NCBI GenBank assembly: GCA_028283725.1
Contig: JAPWKC010000001.1
Coordinates: 186,001 to 250,000 of the forward strand
Direction of reading: 5' to 3'
DNA: 64,000 bases
Source of the DNA: Neorhizobium sp.
GTDB lineage: Bacteria > Pseudomonadota > Alphaproteobacteria > Rhizobiales > Rhizobiaceae
The notes under the pieces were generated by a model, which did not search any database, had not been told where the DNA came from, and saw nothing but the letters and a program-made list of their open reading frames with translations. A program made the position numbers and the translations under genes. Shown here one piece after another: positions 53,183 through 62,905 of the stretch (its first letter is position 1; each line of letters starts with the position of its first letter).

Positions 53183-54124
53183 CTAATCCCGGTTTTTGGC
53201 CTGTTTTGCAAGAGGGTGATGTGTTTCCACCGTCGCTCTCAGCCGTTCTTCCAACACATGTGTGTAAATCTGCGTGGTGGAAATGTCTGAATGTCCAAGC
53301 AGTTCCTGCACCACACGCAGGTCCGCACCATTGGCCAGAAGATGGCTGGCAAAAGCGTGGCGCAGCACATGCGGGGAGATCGAGGCGCTCTTGAGGCCGG
53401 CCCGCGCGGCCAGGCCTTTGAGGTCTCGGGCAAAGACCTGGCGGGCGAGAAAGCCCTGCTGGCCTGCGGAGGGAAACAGCCAGTCCTGCTCGGTGTCGGG
53501 TAACGCTTCAGCCAAAGCCTCGCCGTAGCTTTTCATCGCTGCGATGGCAGATCGGGAGAGCGGTACGAGCCGTTCCTTGTTGCCCTTACCGCGGATCACC
53601 AGGAACCGCCCCTCCTGATCGAGAACCTTGGCAGGCAGCGATACGAGCTCGCTGACACGCATGCCGGTCGCATAGAGAAGTTCCAGAAGCGCCAGCATGC
53701 GCAGCCGGTCGAGCCTGTTGTCGCCCGCAACGGCCGCCTCTTCACTTGCCAGCGCCAGCAGCCTGCTGACATCCGCCTCGCTCATGATCTTGGGCAGCGG
53801 CCTGCCTTTTTTCGGCGCGTCGATGATCGTGGTCGGGTCGTCGGTGCGCAGGTTCTCCGCATAGAGGAACTTGTAGAACTGCCGCATCGAGGACAGACGG
53901 CGGGCCTGCGAGGTGGCGGCAAAGCCCTGGCGTCCGAGATGGGCGATATAGGCCGAGAGGTCGCCAGTGGCGGCGCCAAGAAGGGTCACTTTTCGCGCTC
54001 CCAGGAAATCGATCACGTCTTCGAGATCGCGGCCATAGGAGGAAAGCGTGTTTTCGGCTGCCCCACGTTCGGCGCTCATCATTTCGAGAAACGCTTCTAC
54101 ATGCGCGCGGGAAAAATCTGCCAT
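53183..54124 (-). CDS. xerD: Tyrosine recombinase XerD
   Basis: A protein of 313 aa. The partner of XerC in dimer resolution and activated by FtsK. It has the core-binding domain (about 5-95), then catalytic Arg in [12 protein letters not shown], Lys in [34 protein letters not shown] and nucleophile Tyr in [11 protein letters not shown]. The XerD-type [16 protein letters not shown] ending separates it from XerC at 16 kb. It lies between a 56-aa membrane protein gene and accA. Confidence 0.95.
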   Translation of the reverse strand: MADFSRAHVEAFLEMMSAERGAAENTLSSYGRDLEDVIDFLGARKVTLLGAATGDLSAYIAHLGRQGFAATSQARRLSSMRQFYKFLYAENLRTDDPTTIIDAPKKGRPLPKIMSEADVSRLLALASEEAAVAGDNRLDRLRMLALLELLYATGMRVSELVSLPAKVLDQEGRFLVIRGKGNKERLVPLSRSAIAAMKSYGEALAEALPDTEQDWLFPSAGQQGFLARQVFARDLKGLAARAGLKSASISPHVLRHAFASHLLANGADLRVVQELLGHSDISTTQIYTHVLEERLRATVETHHPLAKQAKNRD

Positions 54125-54136
54125 GCCGTTTGCGCC

Positions 54137-54307
54137 TCAGGGTTGCCGTGCGGCGGAGGCCGCAGGCGGGTTCAGCCGTTCGGAGGGAACGCGCACGGTG
54201 ACGTCGCGATCCCGCGGCTCGACGAAAAAGACCAGTGCCAGCATGCCGCCGTAAACGATGCCGACGATCACGGCCACGATGGCCAGAAAACGGAAGAGGG
54301 TCGGCAT
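54137..54307 (-). CDS. Small membrane protein upstream of xerD
   Basis: A protein of 56 aa from ATG 54307. One transmembrane helix (about residues 5-29, FRFLAIVAVIVGIVYGGMLA) is followed by VEPRDRDVTVRVPSERLNPP in the presumed periplasm. The stop is 12 bases before xerD, so it opens the xerD-accA unit, divergent from aroK. I believe proteins like this are conserved at the same place in rhizobia; function unknown. It is easily missed because of its size. Confidence 0.65.
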   Translation of the reverse strand: MPTLFRFLAIVAVIVGIVYGGMLALVFFVEPRDRDVTVRVPSERLNPPAASAARQP

Positions 54308-54510
54308 CAGGAGTTTTCTTTCAGTCTGGGGTCTTTCAGGGCAGGTGCTTCCAGTCCCGGTGCTTTCGATGTCGGTTGAGTCTTGCCCACTATACGCGAA
54401 AAGGTTCACAGAACGACAATAACCGGCCATTCCGCCGCTGCTTTGGGCGACGCGTGACTTGACGCTGCGCGAGCATTTGTCGATACCGTTTCGACTGAAC
54501 GGACGGCACC

Positions 54511-55140
54511 ATGAGCGAAGTTGCAATCATCAAGGAACAATCCCAGACCTTGGCCCAAGTGCAGGTCTTGGCAGAAGAAGCGCGCGCGGCACTTGGCCAG
54601 CGCAACGTGATCTTCGTCGGGCTGATGGGGGCCGGCAAGTCGGCGATCGGCAAGCTGGTGGCGCAGTCGCTGTCGGTGCCGTTCGTCGATACGGATGCCG
54701 AAATCGAGAAAGTCTCGCGGATGACGATCTCGGAACTGTTTGCCGCCTATGGCGAGGCGGAGTTCCGGGCGCTGGAGACCCGCGTCATCGAGCGGCTTTT
54801 GAAGCGCGGACCGCAGGTGGTTTCCACCGGCGGTGGCGCGTTCATCAACGAGAATACCCGTCAGCAGATCAAGACGGGAGGGTTGTCGATCTGGCTGAAG
54901 GCCGATCTCGACGTGCTCTGGGACCGGGTGAGCCGGCGCGATCATCGCCCGCTTCTCAAAACCGAAAATCCGAAGCAGACGCTCGAAAATCTGATGAACC
55001 AGCGTTATCCCATCTATGCCGAGGCGGACCTGACGGTTCACTCGATCAATATCCGCAAGGAGGCCATGGCAAGCGAAGTGCTCAAAGCCGTGGTCCAGCA
55101 GGCCGGGGGCGCAATGCCCGGCGAAGGTGTGCAGTCATGA
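54511..55140 (+). CDS. aroK: Shikimate kinase
   Basis: A protein of 209 aa. It phosphorylates shikimate in aromatic amino acid synthesis. The P-loop is FVGLMGAGKSAIGKLVAQ, shikimate-binding residues lie in FVDTDAEIEKVS and FRALETRV, and VVSTGGGAF follows. An N-terminal extension of about 30 residues before the core is usual in rhizobia. The stop overlaps aroB by four bases. Confidence 0.95.
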   Translation: MSEVAIIKEQSQTLAQVQVLAEEARAALGQRNVIFVGLMGAGKSAIGKLVAQSLSVPFVDTDAEIEKVSRMTISELFAAYGEAEFRALETRVIERLLKRGPQVVSTGGGAFINENTRQQIKTGGLSIWLKADLDVLWDRVSRRDHRPLLKTENPKQTLENLMNQRYPIYAEADLTVHSINIRKEAMASEVLKAVVQQAGGAMPGEGVQS

Positions 55141-56267
55141 CCATGTCCTCTCGTGCTTCAGAACGTCTCGTCCATGTGCCGCTCGGTGAGCGCGCCTATG
55201 ACATTCTGATCGGGCCGGGCATGATCGGCCGCGCAGGCGGCGAGATCACGTCACGGCTGAAGGGGCGCCGCGCTGCAATCGTCACCGACGAGAATGTCGC
55301 GCCGCTCTATCTCGAAGCCCTGATGGACAGCCTGCAGACGGACGGGATCGAAGCCGTGTCGCTGGCGCTGCCGGCCGGCGAGAAGACCAAGAGCCTCGAT
55401 CATCTTTCGACGGTCTGCGACATGGTGCTTTCGGCGCGCATCGAGCGCAATGATGCGGTGATCGCGCTCGGCGGCGGCGTCATCGGCGATCTGGCCGGCT
55501 TTGCCGCCGGCATCGTCCGGCGCGGGGTCCGTTTCGTGCAGATCCCGACCTCGCTTCTGGCGCAGGTCGATTCGTCCGTCGGCGGCAAGACCGGCATCAA
55601 CACCCGTCACGGCAAGAACCTGCTCGGCGTCTTCCACCAGCCGGATCTGGTGCTGGCCGATACCGCAGCACTCGATACGCTTTCCGAGCGCGAGTTCCGC
55701 GCCGGATATGCGGAAGTCGCCAAATACGGGCTGATCGACAAGCCGGATTTTTTCGCCTGGCTCGAAAAGAACGCCCGCGAGGTATTCAAGGGCGGCGCGG
55801 AGCGTATCGAGGCGATCGCCGTGAGCTGCCAGGCCAAATCGGATGTCGTCGTCGAGGACGAGCGCGAGACCGGCCGCCGGGCGCTGCTCAATCTCGGCCA
55901 CACGTTCGGCCATGCGCTGGAGGCGGCTACCCATTACGACAGCAGCCGTCTCGTGCATGGCGAGGGCGTGTCGATCGGCATGGTGCTCGCCTATCAGTTT
56001 TCCGCCCGGATGAACCTTGCAAGCCCTGACGATGCCCGCCGTGTCGAGGCACATCTGAAATCGGTCGGCCTGCCGACGCGGATTTCCGATATTCCGGGCG
56101 AGCTGCCACCGACGGTGCAGCTGCTCGATGCGATTGCGCAGGACAAGAAGGTGAAGGGCGGCAAGCTGACCTTCATTCTCACCCGTGGCGTCGGCGAGGC
56201 CTTCGTCGCCGACGATGTGCCTTCGTCGGAAGTGATGAGCTTCCTAGAGGAAAAGCGTTCCACATGA
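55137..56267 (+). CDS. aroB: 3-dehydroquinate synthase
   Basis: A protein of 376 aa. The start is ATG 55137, overlapping aroK by ATGA; the frame is open further upstream but only antisense-like. It converts DAHP to 3-dehydroquinate. NAD-binding GGGVIGDLAGFAAGI, the metal site region RAGYAEVAKYGLI, LNLGHTFGHALEA and LVHGEGVSIGM are all present. The stop overlaps the next gene by four bases, so aroK-aroB-corC are translationally coupled. Confidence 0.96.
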   Translation: MTMSSRASERLVHVPLGERAYDILIGPGMIGRAGGEITSRLKGRRAAIVTDENVAPLYLEALMDSLQTDGIEAVSLALPAGEKTKSLDHLSTVCDMVLSARIERNDAVIALGGGVIGDLAGFAAGIVRRGVRFVQIPTSLLAQVDSSVGGKTGINTRHGKNLLGVFHQPDLVLADTAALDTLSEREFRAGYAEVAKYGLIDKPDFFAWLEKNAREVFKGGAERIEAIAVSCQAKSDVVVEDERETGRRALLNLGHTFGHALEAATHYDSSRLVHGEGVSIGMVLAYQFSARMNLASPDDARRVEAHLKSVGLPTRISDIPGELPPTVQLLDAIAQDKKVKGGKLTFILTRGVGEAFVADDVPSSEVMSFLEEKRST

Positions 56268-57151
56268 CATTTCTCCAGCGTCTCGTCTCGCGCATCGTCA
56301 ACGGTCTTGTCCGCGGCACGCTGCGTGCGACCGGCGTGACGTTGTCGAGGGAGATGCTGATCGATGCCGGGCAGGACGAGCTGCAGGCAGCGCTGTCTGC
56401 GCTTCACAAGGAGAGCCAGTCGGACGGGCCGCAGCGCGACCGCCTGAGCGGCCTGTTCGAACTGGAAGAACTCGAAGTTTCCGACGTGATGAAGCATCGC
56501 ACGGCGATGCGGGCGATCAATGCGGACGATCCGCCCGACGTGACGGTGAAGGCCGTGCTCGAAAGCCCGTATACGCGCATGCCCGTCTGGCGCCACTCGA
56601 CCGAAAACATCATCGGCGTCGTGCATGCCAAGGATCTGCTTCGGGCGCTTGCCGAGCCCGGCATCCAGGAACAGGGCATCGACATCGTCAAGATCGCCCA
56701 GAAGCCCTGGTTCGTGCCCGACAGCACCAGCCTGAAGAACCAGCTTTCCGCCTTTCTCAAGCGGCGGGTGCATTTCGCCGTCGTCGTCGACGAGTATGGC
56801 GAGGTGCAGGGCATCGTCACGCTGGAAGATATTCTGGAAGAGATCGTCGGCGATATTTCCGACGAACACGATATCGAGATGAAGGGCGTGCGTCAGGAGG
56901 CGGATGGTTCGATCGTGGTCGATGGTTCGGTGCCGATCCGGGATCTCAACCGCGCGCTCGACTGGAACCTGCCGGATGGCGAGGCGACGACCATTGCCGG
57001 CCTCGTCATCCACGAATCGAAGCTCATTCCTGAGGAACGGCAGGCGTTCACTTTTTACGGAAAACGCTTCATCGTGATGCGCCGCGAGAAGAACCGCATC
57101 ATGCGATTGCGAATCAGGCCGGCCGACGAGGGCGTGCTGCCGGCAGAATGA
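56264..57151 (+). CDS. CorC/HlyC-like CBS-domain protein lacking the membrane domain
   Basis: A protein of 295 aa. A CBS pair (about 80-200) begins LEVSDVMKHRTAMRAINADD and includes VVVDEYGEVQGIVTLEDILEEIVGDI; the CorC_HlyC domain (about 215-290) has DGSVPIRDLNRALDWNLPD and RREKNRIMRLRI. The large DUF21/CNNM transmembrane domain expected at the N-terminus of the rhizobial relative next to aroB (about 430 aa) is absent: only some 70 residues precede the CBS pair. Size and layout resemble E. coli CorC (YbeX). A role in magnesium or cobalt handling is an inference. Confidence 0.8.
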   Translation: MTFLQRLVSRIVNGLVRGTLRATGVTLSREMLIDAGQDELQAALSALHKESQSDGPQRDRLSGLFELEELEVSDVMKHRTAMRAINADDPPDVTVKAVLESPYTRMPVWRHSTENIIGVVHAKDLLRALAEPGIQEQGIDIVKIAQKPWFVPDSTSLKNQLSAFLKRRVHFAVVVDEYGEVQGIVTLEDILEEIVGDISDEHDIEMKGVRQEADGSIVVDGSVPIRDLNRALDWNLPDGEATTIAGLVIHESKLIPEERQAFTFYGKRFIVMRREKNRIMRLRIRPADEGVLPAE

Positions 57152-57211
57152 TGCCACTGTGGTGACATGACGCCCTTGGCTGCCGATGTCTTCGTGCCTA
57201 TCTAATTCCCG

Positions 57212-57529
57212 TCACCAGCGTGTCGGTTCGCCCGGCGCCGAAGCCTCCACCGCCAGCGCATGCAGGCCGGCATCCAGTTCCGGTTTCAACAGCGCGTTTA
57301 CCGTCCGATGCCGGTCGAGCCGGCTCATTCCGGCGAATTTTTGCGAAACGATCCGCACCCGCATATGGGTTTCACCCGTGCCGGTGATGTCCGGCTGATG
57401 GCCGGCGTGGTGGTGGCTTTCGTCGATGACGTCAAGGCGCTCGGGCTCGAGGTTTTCGCGCAATGTCGTCTCGATGCGGCTTTTCACGGTGGTGGCAGTT
57501 TGCATGGTTTCGTCCATCGTTCGTCCCAT
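57212..57529 (-). CDS. BolA family protein
   Basis: A protein of 105 aa from ATG 57529 (GGAAAA upstream; ATG 57517 or 57505 also possible). The BolA fold shows KSRIETTLRENLEPERLDVIDESHHHAGH and VSQKFAGMSRLDRHRTVNALL, with the conserved His and the absence of a Cys loop. BolA proteins pair with monothiol glutaredoxins in Fe-S trafficking. Divergent from the J-domain gene with 108 bases between. Confidence 0.88.
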   Translation of the reverse strand: MGRTMDETMQTATTVKSRIETTLRENLEPERLDVIDESHHHAGHQPDITGTGETHMRVRIVSQKFAGMSRLDRHRTVNALLKPELDAGLHALAVEASAPGEPTRW

Positions 57530-57637
57530 CCGGTTTTCCGGTCGGGCGGGTGGCAAAAGGGGCCACCCAGAAACCAAGAACAAACCGGTTTGTCAATTCT
57601 TGTCCGTGCTTGCTGCGCACCCCATAATGAGCGCCCT

Positions 57638-58267
57638 ATGAAACTCGACTCCAAATATTTCGACCGGATCCGGACGCGCCGGAAAAGGGAGCAGGAAGCT
57701 CCTCCGCAGGTGGCAACCTGCCAATGGGACGGGTGCGACAAGCCCGGCATCCATCGCGCCCCCGTGGGCCGCAATGCCGAAAACCAGTTCTTCATGTTCT
57801 GCTTCGAGCATGTGAAGGACTATAACAAGGGCTACAACTATTTTTCCGGCCTGTCGGACAGCGAGATCGCCCGCTACCAGAAGGAAGCGATCACCGGCCA
57901 TCGCCCGACATGGACCGTCGGTGTCAACAAGTCGGCCAAGGATGCGCCCTTGCATTCCACCGCCCGCTCTGGCGCGCCGGGGCATCAGCAGCGCTTCAAG
58001 GATCCTTTCGGTTTCGTATCGCAGGCGCGCACGCCGGGCGCCGGGCGCTTCGAGACGCAGGGCCGCAAGCTGAAGACGCTAGAGGCCAAGGCCTTCGATA
58101 CGATGGAGCTCGGCGCAAACGCATCGTCGAGCGAGATCAAGACGCGCTACAAGGAACTGGTGAAGAAGCACCATCCGGATGCCAATGGCGGCGACCGCGG
58201 ATCGGAAGAACGTTTTCGCGCCGTGGTGCAAGCATATCAGTTGTTGAAGCAGGCGGGTTTCTGCTAA
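57638..58267 (+). CDS. J-domain protein
   Basis: A protein of 209 aa. The C-terminal J domain (about 150-209) has the HPD motif in LVKKHHPDANGGD and the ending FRAVVQAYQLLK. The N-terminal 110 residues contain CQWDGCDKPGIHRAP and FFMFCFEHVKDYNKGYNYF, which with its Cys/His content may bind a metal. There is no DnaJ zinc domain, so it should recruit DnaK to a particular client. It precedes cobS by 60 bases, as commonly seen in rhizobia. Confidence 0.88.
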   Translation: MKLDSKYFDRIRTRRKREQEAPPQVATCQWDGCDKPGIHRAPVGRNAENQFFMFCFEHVKDYNKGYNYFSGLSDSEIARYQKEAITGHRPTWTVGVNKSAKDAPLHSTARSGAPGHQQRFKDPFGFVSQARTPGAGRFETQGRKLKTLEAKAFDTMELGANASSSEIKTRYKELVKKHHPDANGGDRGSEERFRAVVQAYQLLKQAGFC

Positions 58268-58327
58268 GCCGTTATCAGTACGGCAGTGAGGACGACGGCG
58301 GGACGGCGGTTCTGCCCTGGAGACATG

Positions 58328-59320
58328 ATGAGCAAGATCGATTTAGACATTTCCAATCTCCCTGATACCACCGTTTCGGTAAGGGAGGTTTTCGGTATCG
58401 ACACCGACCTGATGGTTCCCGCCTACAAGAACGGCGACCCTTACGTGCCGGATCTGGACCCGGACTATCTCTTCGACCGCGACACGACGCTCGCGATCCT
58501 CGCCGGCTTTGCTCATAACCGACGCGTCATGGTGTCCGGCTTCCACGGCACCGGCAAGTCCACCCATATCGAACAGGTTGCCGCCCGGCTGAACTGGCCT
58601 TGCGTGCGCGTCAACCTCGACAGCCATGTCAGCCGTATCGATCTCGTCGGCAAGGATGCGATCGTTCTCAAAGACGGCAAGCAGGTCACCGAATTCAAGG
58701 ACGGCATCCTGCCCTGGGCCTATCAGCACAATGTCGCGCTGGTTCTGGACGAATACGATGCCGGCCGCCCTGACGTGATGTTCGTCATCCAGCGCGTGCT
58801 GGAATCGGCCGGCCGCCTGACCCTGCTCGACCAGAGCCGCGTCATTCGCCCTCATCCGGCATTCCGCATTTTTGCGACGGCCAACACCGTCGGCCTCGGC
58901 GATACGACCGGCCTCTATCACGGCACGCAGCAGATCAACCAGGCGCAGATGGACCGCTGGTCGATCGTCACGACGCTGAACTATCTGCCGCATGAGCAGG
59001 AAGTGAATATCGTCGCCGCCAAGGTGAAGTCGTTCGGCAAGACCGCCGAGGGTCGCGAAACCGTGTCCAAGATGGTGCGCGTTGCAGACCTTACCCGTTC
59101 GGCCTTCGTCAACGGCGACCTGTCGACCGTGATGAGCCCGCGTACGGTTATCACCTGGGCGGAAAATGCGGAAATCTTCGGCGACGTCGCGTTTGCCTTC
59201 CGCATTACATTCCTCAACAAGTGCGACGAACTCGAGCGCACGCTGGTGGCCGAACAGTACCAGCGCGCCTTCGGTGTCGAACTGAAGGAAAGCGCTGCCA
59301 ACATCGTTCTCGGAGCGTAA
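58328..59320 (+). CDS. cobS: Aerobic cobaltochelatase subunit CobS
   Basis: A protein of 330 aa; ATG 58328 is preferred to 58325 by spacing from GGAG. The AAA+ motor of the CobNST complex inserts cobalt into hydrogenobyrinic acid a,c-diamide in aerobic cobalamin synthesis. Walker A is [15 protein letters not shown], Walker [14 protein letters not shown], and sensor [11 protein letters not shown]. cobT follows after 28 bases. cobN is not in the window, and no cobalamin riboswitch is visible upstream. Confidence 0.96.
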   Translation: MSKIDLDISNLPDTTVSVREVFGIDTDLMVPAYKNGDPYVPDLDPDYLFDRDTTLAILAGFAHNRRVMVSGFHGTGKSTHIEQVAARLNWPCVRVNLDSHVSRIDLVGKDAIVLKDGKQVTEFKDGILPWAYQHNVALVLDEYDAGRPDVMFVIQRVLESAGRLTLLDQSRVIRPHPAFRIFATANTVGLGDTTGLYHGTQQINQAQMDRWSIVTTLNYLPHEQEVNIVAAKVKSFGKTAEGRETVSKMVRVADLTRSAFVNGDLSTVMSPRTVITWAENAEIFGDVAFAFRITFLNKCDELERTLVAEQYQRAFGVELKESAANIVLGA

Positions 59321-59348
59321 TCGAAACACGCGTCAAGGGACGAATAGC

Positions 59349-61247
59349 ATGGCAGGTCGCGGAGACAATTCGAAGGCGAAGCCCGGCGGTGCGGTCGATA
59401 CCGAACCGATGCGCCGGGCCATTTCCGGCTGCGTCCGCTCGATCGCAGCCAAGGGCGAGGTGGAGGTCTCCTTCGCCAACGAACGTCCGGGGCTTGCCGG
59501 CGACCACATCCGGTTGCCGGAAATCTCCAAACGTCCAACGGCACACGAGCTTGCGGTGACCCGCGGGCTCGGCGATTCGATGGCGCTGCGGCTTGCCTGC
59601 CACGACACCAACCTGCATGCCTCGATGGCGCCGCAGGGTTCGGATGCACGCGGCGTGTTCGATGCGGTCGAACAGGCGCGCGTGGAATCGATCGGTGCGC
59701 TCAGGATGGCCGGCGTTGCCGCCAACCTCGGTTCGATGCAGGAAGAGAGATATTCCAAGGCGAATTTCTCCGGCATAGAGCGGCAGGAAGATGCGCCGAT
59801 CGGCGAGGCGCTTGCCATGCTGGTGCGTGAAAAGCTGACGGGCCAGAAGCCGCCAGCCAGCGCCGGCAAGGTGCTGGACCTCTGGCGCCCTTTCCTCGAA
59901 GACAAGACGACCGGCGATCTCGACAATCTGCGGACCGTGATCGAAGACCAGCAGGCCTTCGCGAAGGTCGTGCGGCACATGCTTTCCTCGATGCAGATGG
60001 CAGAGGATTTCGCCAACGAGGAGACCGATCCGGAAGAGGTCGAGAACCCGAGCGACGAGGACCAGCCGCGTTCCGGCGAGACCGAGAACGAGGAGGTCGA
60101 GGAAGAGGCCGGCTCCGACGCTGCACCTGCCGAGCAGAGTGATTCTGTCGACGAGGAGATGGACGAAGGCGAGATGGACGGCGCCGAAATGTCCGACGAG
60201 GACATGTCGGAAGAAAGCGACGACCATTCCGAAACGCCCGGCGAAACCCGCCGGCCGAACAGCCCGTTCGACGATTTCAACGACAAGGTCGACTATCATA
60301 TCTTCACCGAGCAGTTCGATGAGGAGATCACCGCCGAGGAACTGTGCGACGAGGCCGAACTCGACCGGCTGCGGGCGTTTCTCGACAAGCAGCTTGCCCA
60401 TCTGCAAAGCGCCGTCGGCCGGCTTGCGAACCGCCTGCAGCGCATGCTGATGGCGCAGCAGAACCGTTCCTGGGATTTCGACCTCGAAGAGGGCTATCTC
60501 GATCCGGCCCGTCTGGTGCGTCTCATCATCGATCCGATGCAGCCGCTCTCGTTCAAGCGGGAGCGGGATACGAAATTCCGCGACACGGTCGTGTCGCTGG
60601 TCATCGACAATTCCGGCTCGATGCGCGGACGGCCGATCACGGTTGCCGCGTCCTGCGCCGACATTCTGGCGCGCACGCTGGAGCGTTCGGGCGTCAAGGT
60701 CGAGATCCTCGGCTTTACCACCAAGGCATGGAAGGGCGGACAGTCGCGCGAGGCCTGGCTTGCCGGAGGCAAGCCGGCGACGCCGGGCCGTCTCAACGAT
60801 CTGCGCCACATCGTCTATAAGGCGGCGGATGCGCCGTGGCGGCGTGCGCGGCGCAATCTCGGCCTGATGATGCGTGAAGGCTTGCTCAAGGAAAACATCG
60901 ACGGCGAAGCGCTGATGTGGGCGCACCAGCGCCTGATCAACCGGCCGGAACAGCGCAAGATCCTGATGATGATCTCGGATGGTGCGCCGGTTGACGATTC
61001 GACCCTGTCGGTTAATCCGGGCAATTATCTGGAGCGGCATCTGCGCGCCGTGATCGAGCAGATCGAGACGCGCTCGCCGGTCGAGCTTCTGGCCATCGGC
61101 ATCGGTCACGACGTGACGCGCTATTATCGCAAGGCCGTGACGATCGTCGATGCGGACGAACTCGCCGGCGCGATGACCGACCAGCTCGCACAGCTCTTTG
61201 CCGACGAAACGACGGCACCGGCGCGGCGTCGCCGACGCGCCGGCTGA
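59349..61247 (+). CDS. cobT: Aerobic cobaltochelatase subunit CobT
   Basis: A protein of 632 aa, the partner of CobS. An N-terminal domain (about 1-215) is followed by a very acidic stretch (about 220-300, rich in Glu/Asp) and a C-terminal von Willebrand A domain (about 410-625) whose MIDAS motif is [12 protein letters not shown]. The VWA domain is thought to bridge the AAA+ ring and CobN. Length and order match the Pseudomonas denitrificans protein. Confidence 0.96.
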   Translation: MAGRGDNSKAKPGGAVDTEPMRRAISGCVRSIAAKGEVEVSFANERPGLAGDHIRLPEISKRPTAHELAVTRGLGDSMALRLACHDTNLHASMAPQGSDARGVFDAVEQARVESIGALRMAGVAANLGSMQEERYSKANFSGIERQEDAPIGEALAMLVREKLTGQKPPASAGKVLDLWRPFLEDKTTGDLDNLRTVIEDQQAFAKVVRHMLSSMQMAEDFANEETDPEEVENPSDEDQPRSGETENEEVEEEAGSDAAPAEQSDSVDEEMDEGEMDGAEMSDEDMSEESDDHSETPGETRRPNSPFDDFNDKVDYHIFTEQFDEEITAEELCDEAELDRLRAFLDKQLAHLQSAVGRLANRLQRMLMAQQNRSWDFDLEEGYLDPARLVRLIIDPMQPLSFKRERDTKFRDTVVSLVIDNSGSMRGRPITVAASCADILARTLERSGVKVEILGFTTKAWKGGQSREAWLAGGKPATPGRLNDLRHIVYKAADAPWRRARRNLGLMMREGLLKENIDGEALMWAHQRLINRPEQRKILMMISDGAPVDDSTLSVNPGNYLERHLRAVIEQIETRSPVELLAIGIGHDVTRYYRKAVTIVDADELAGAMTDQLAQLFADETTAPARRRRRAG

Positions 61248-61257
61248 TGGTCGATCC

Positions 61258-62247
61258 TTGAAGCGGCTTACGCTTGCGCTCTGCGCCACGCTGATCGCCG
61301 CAACCGTGTTTCCGGTGCATTCTGCGCCGGAAACCAGCCCCGTTACCGCCAAGCAGATCCGCCAGTTCAAGCGGGGTTCCGACGAGACGCGTTTCGGATC
61401 GCTCGATTTCATCGGCGGCATCGAATTCACCTCGCCGGATAGCCGTGTCCAGTCGCTGTCCAGCATCCGCTTCAGGCCGGACGGCCGGCATTTCGTCTCG
61501 GTGCTCGATACCGGCGAATGGCTGACGGGCGCGATCGAGCGGGATGCGGACGGTCGCCTCGCTGGGCTTTCGAAGGTCTCCGTCAATTCGATTCTGCTCA
61601 GAAACGGAAAGCCCGGCTCGAAGACCGAAAGCGATGCGGAGGGTTTCACCATCCGTGACGGGCAGGCGATCGTCAGCTTCGAGCAGCAGCATCGCGTCGA
61701 TGTCTATCCCGATCCCGGTTTCGAGACGTCGCGGCCGATCAAGTCACTCGATTTCCTCATCCCGCGCAACGAGCTTCGCCGCAATGCCGGGCTGGAAACG
61801 GTGGTCGCTTCTCCTCTGACGAGCCCGCTCAAGGGTGGCATTGTGGTGGTCGGCGAACACAGCCTCGATGAGAAGGGCAATCTGCTGGCGGCCATTATCG
61901 ACGGGCCGCTCAAGGGGCAGTTCACGGTCGTGCGGCACGACCCGTTCGATGCGACGGACGGCGCCTTCCTGCCGAATGGCGATCTGATATTGCTTGAGCG
62001 GCGCTACAGCCTGCTCGGCGGCGTCGGCATGCGCATGCGGCGGATCAAGGCGGAGGATATCCGCCCCGGTGCGGTCGTCGATGGCGATATGCTGATCGAG
62101 GCCAATATGGGCGATGATATCGACAACATGGAAGGCGTCGATGTCATCGCCGGCGCAGACGGCAAGCCGCATCTCATTCTCGTCTCGGATGATAACGGCA
62201 ATTTCTTCCAGCGCAGCATCATGCTGGAATTCCGGCTCAATGATTAA
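61258..62247 (+). CDS. Exported esterase-like protein of the phytase-like family
   Basis: A protein of 329 aa starting at TTG 61258, 10 bases after cobT, because a signal peptide follows directly (KRLTLALCATLIAATVFPVHSAP). The mature protein is a beta-propeller-like domain with LSSIRFRPDGRHFVSVLDTGEW, DAEGFTIRDGQAIVSFEQQHRV and DNMEGVDVIAGADGKPHLILVSDDN, as in the esterase-like-activity-of-phytase family. The substrate is unknown. The start codon and weak Shine-Dalgarno suggest it depends on readthrough from cobT. Confidence 0.8.
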   Translation: MKRLTLALCATLIAATVFPVHSAPETSPVTAKQIRQFKRGSDETRFGSLDFIGGIEFTSPDSRVQSLSSIRFRPDGRHFVSVLDTGEWLTGAIERDADGRLAGLSKVSVNSILLRNGKPGSKTESDAEGFTIRDGQAIVSFEQQHRVDVYPDPGFETSRPIKSLDFLIPRNELRRNAGLETVVASPLTSPLKGGIVVVGEHSLDEKGNLLAAIIDGPLKGQFTVVRHDPFDATDGAFLPNGDLILLERRYSLLGGVGMRMRRIKAEDIRPGAVVDGDMLIEANMGDDIDNMEGVDVIAGADGKPHLILVSDDNGNFFQRSIMLEFRLND

Positions 62248-62327
62248 CGCATCCTTTCACTGACGATTGGCATTGACTCCCGGCCTGCGCAGGAATCTTC
62301 TCTCACATGGGAGAGATGGAGACGGCG

Positions 62328-62894
62328 GTGGCACGGATTCATGTCATGGGCGCATCAGGCGCCGGAACGACGACGCTCGGAGCAGCGCTGGCCAAGCAGC
62401 TTGGCCTTTTTCATCTCGATACCGACGATCTCTACTGGATGGCGACCGATCCTCCCTATACGACGCCGCGGCCGATGGAGGAGCGGCTTGCGCTTTTCCG
62501 CTCGCGGGCTCCGGTGAGGCAGGGCTGGGTTCTGTCCGGCTCGGCGCTCAAATGGGGCGCGCCGATCGAGCCGCTCTACGACCTCATCATTTTCCTGAGG
62601 ATCGATCCGGCGATGCGCATGGCGCGTATCCGGCGGCGGGAGACGGCGCGCTATGGCGCGCGCATCCTGCCGGGTGGCGATATGGCCGAACGCAGCGAGG
62701 CGTTTCTCATCTGGGCGGAGAGCTATGACGCCGCCGGCCCCGACTGCCGGAGCCTTTGCGCCCATCAGGCATGGCTCGCCACGCAGTCCGCGCCGGTCAT
62801 CGCGCTTGATTCATCCCGGCCGCTGTCGGCATTGGTCGAGGCCGTCTGTCGCCATCCGGTGCTTGCGAGAGAACTGCAGGCGCAGGATGGCTGA
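62328..62894 (+). CDS. P-loop nucleoside kinase-like protein
   Basis: A protein of 188 aa from GTG 62328, chosen because GGAG lies five bases upstream and the family begins just before RIHVMGASGAGTTTLG; ATG 62307 is an alternative (195 aa). Walker A is GASGAGTTT with Thr in place of Lys at the second-last position, common in this adenylate-kinase-like group. LDTDDLYWM, then an Arg-rich lid (RMARIRRRETARYG) are present. Substrate unknown. Confidence 0.72.
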   Translation: MARIHVMGASGAGTTTLGAALAKQLGLFHLDTDDLYWMATDPPYTTPRPMEERLALFRSRAPVRQGWVLSGSALKWGAPIEPLYDLIIFLRIDPAMRMARIRRRETARYGARILPGGDMAERSEAFLIWAESYDAAGPDCRSLCAHQAWLATQSAPVIALDSSRPLSALVEAVCRHPVLARELQAQDG

Positions 62895-62905
62895 ACGACG
62901 CCTGT

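Noticed and set aside
58268..58327. Cobalamin riboswitch upstream of cobS
   Set aside because: The gap is only 60 bases and lacks the B12-box; cobS is likely expressed with the J-domain gene.
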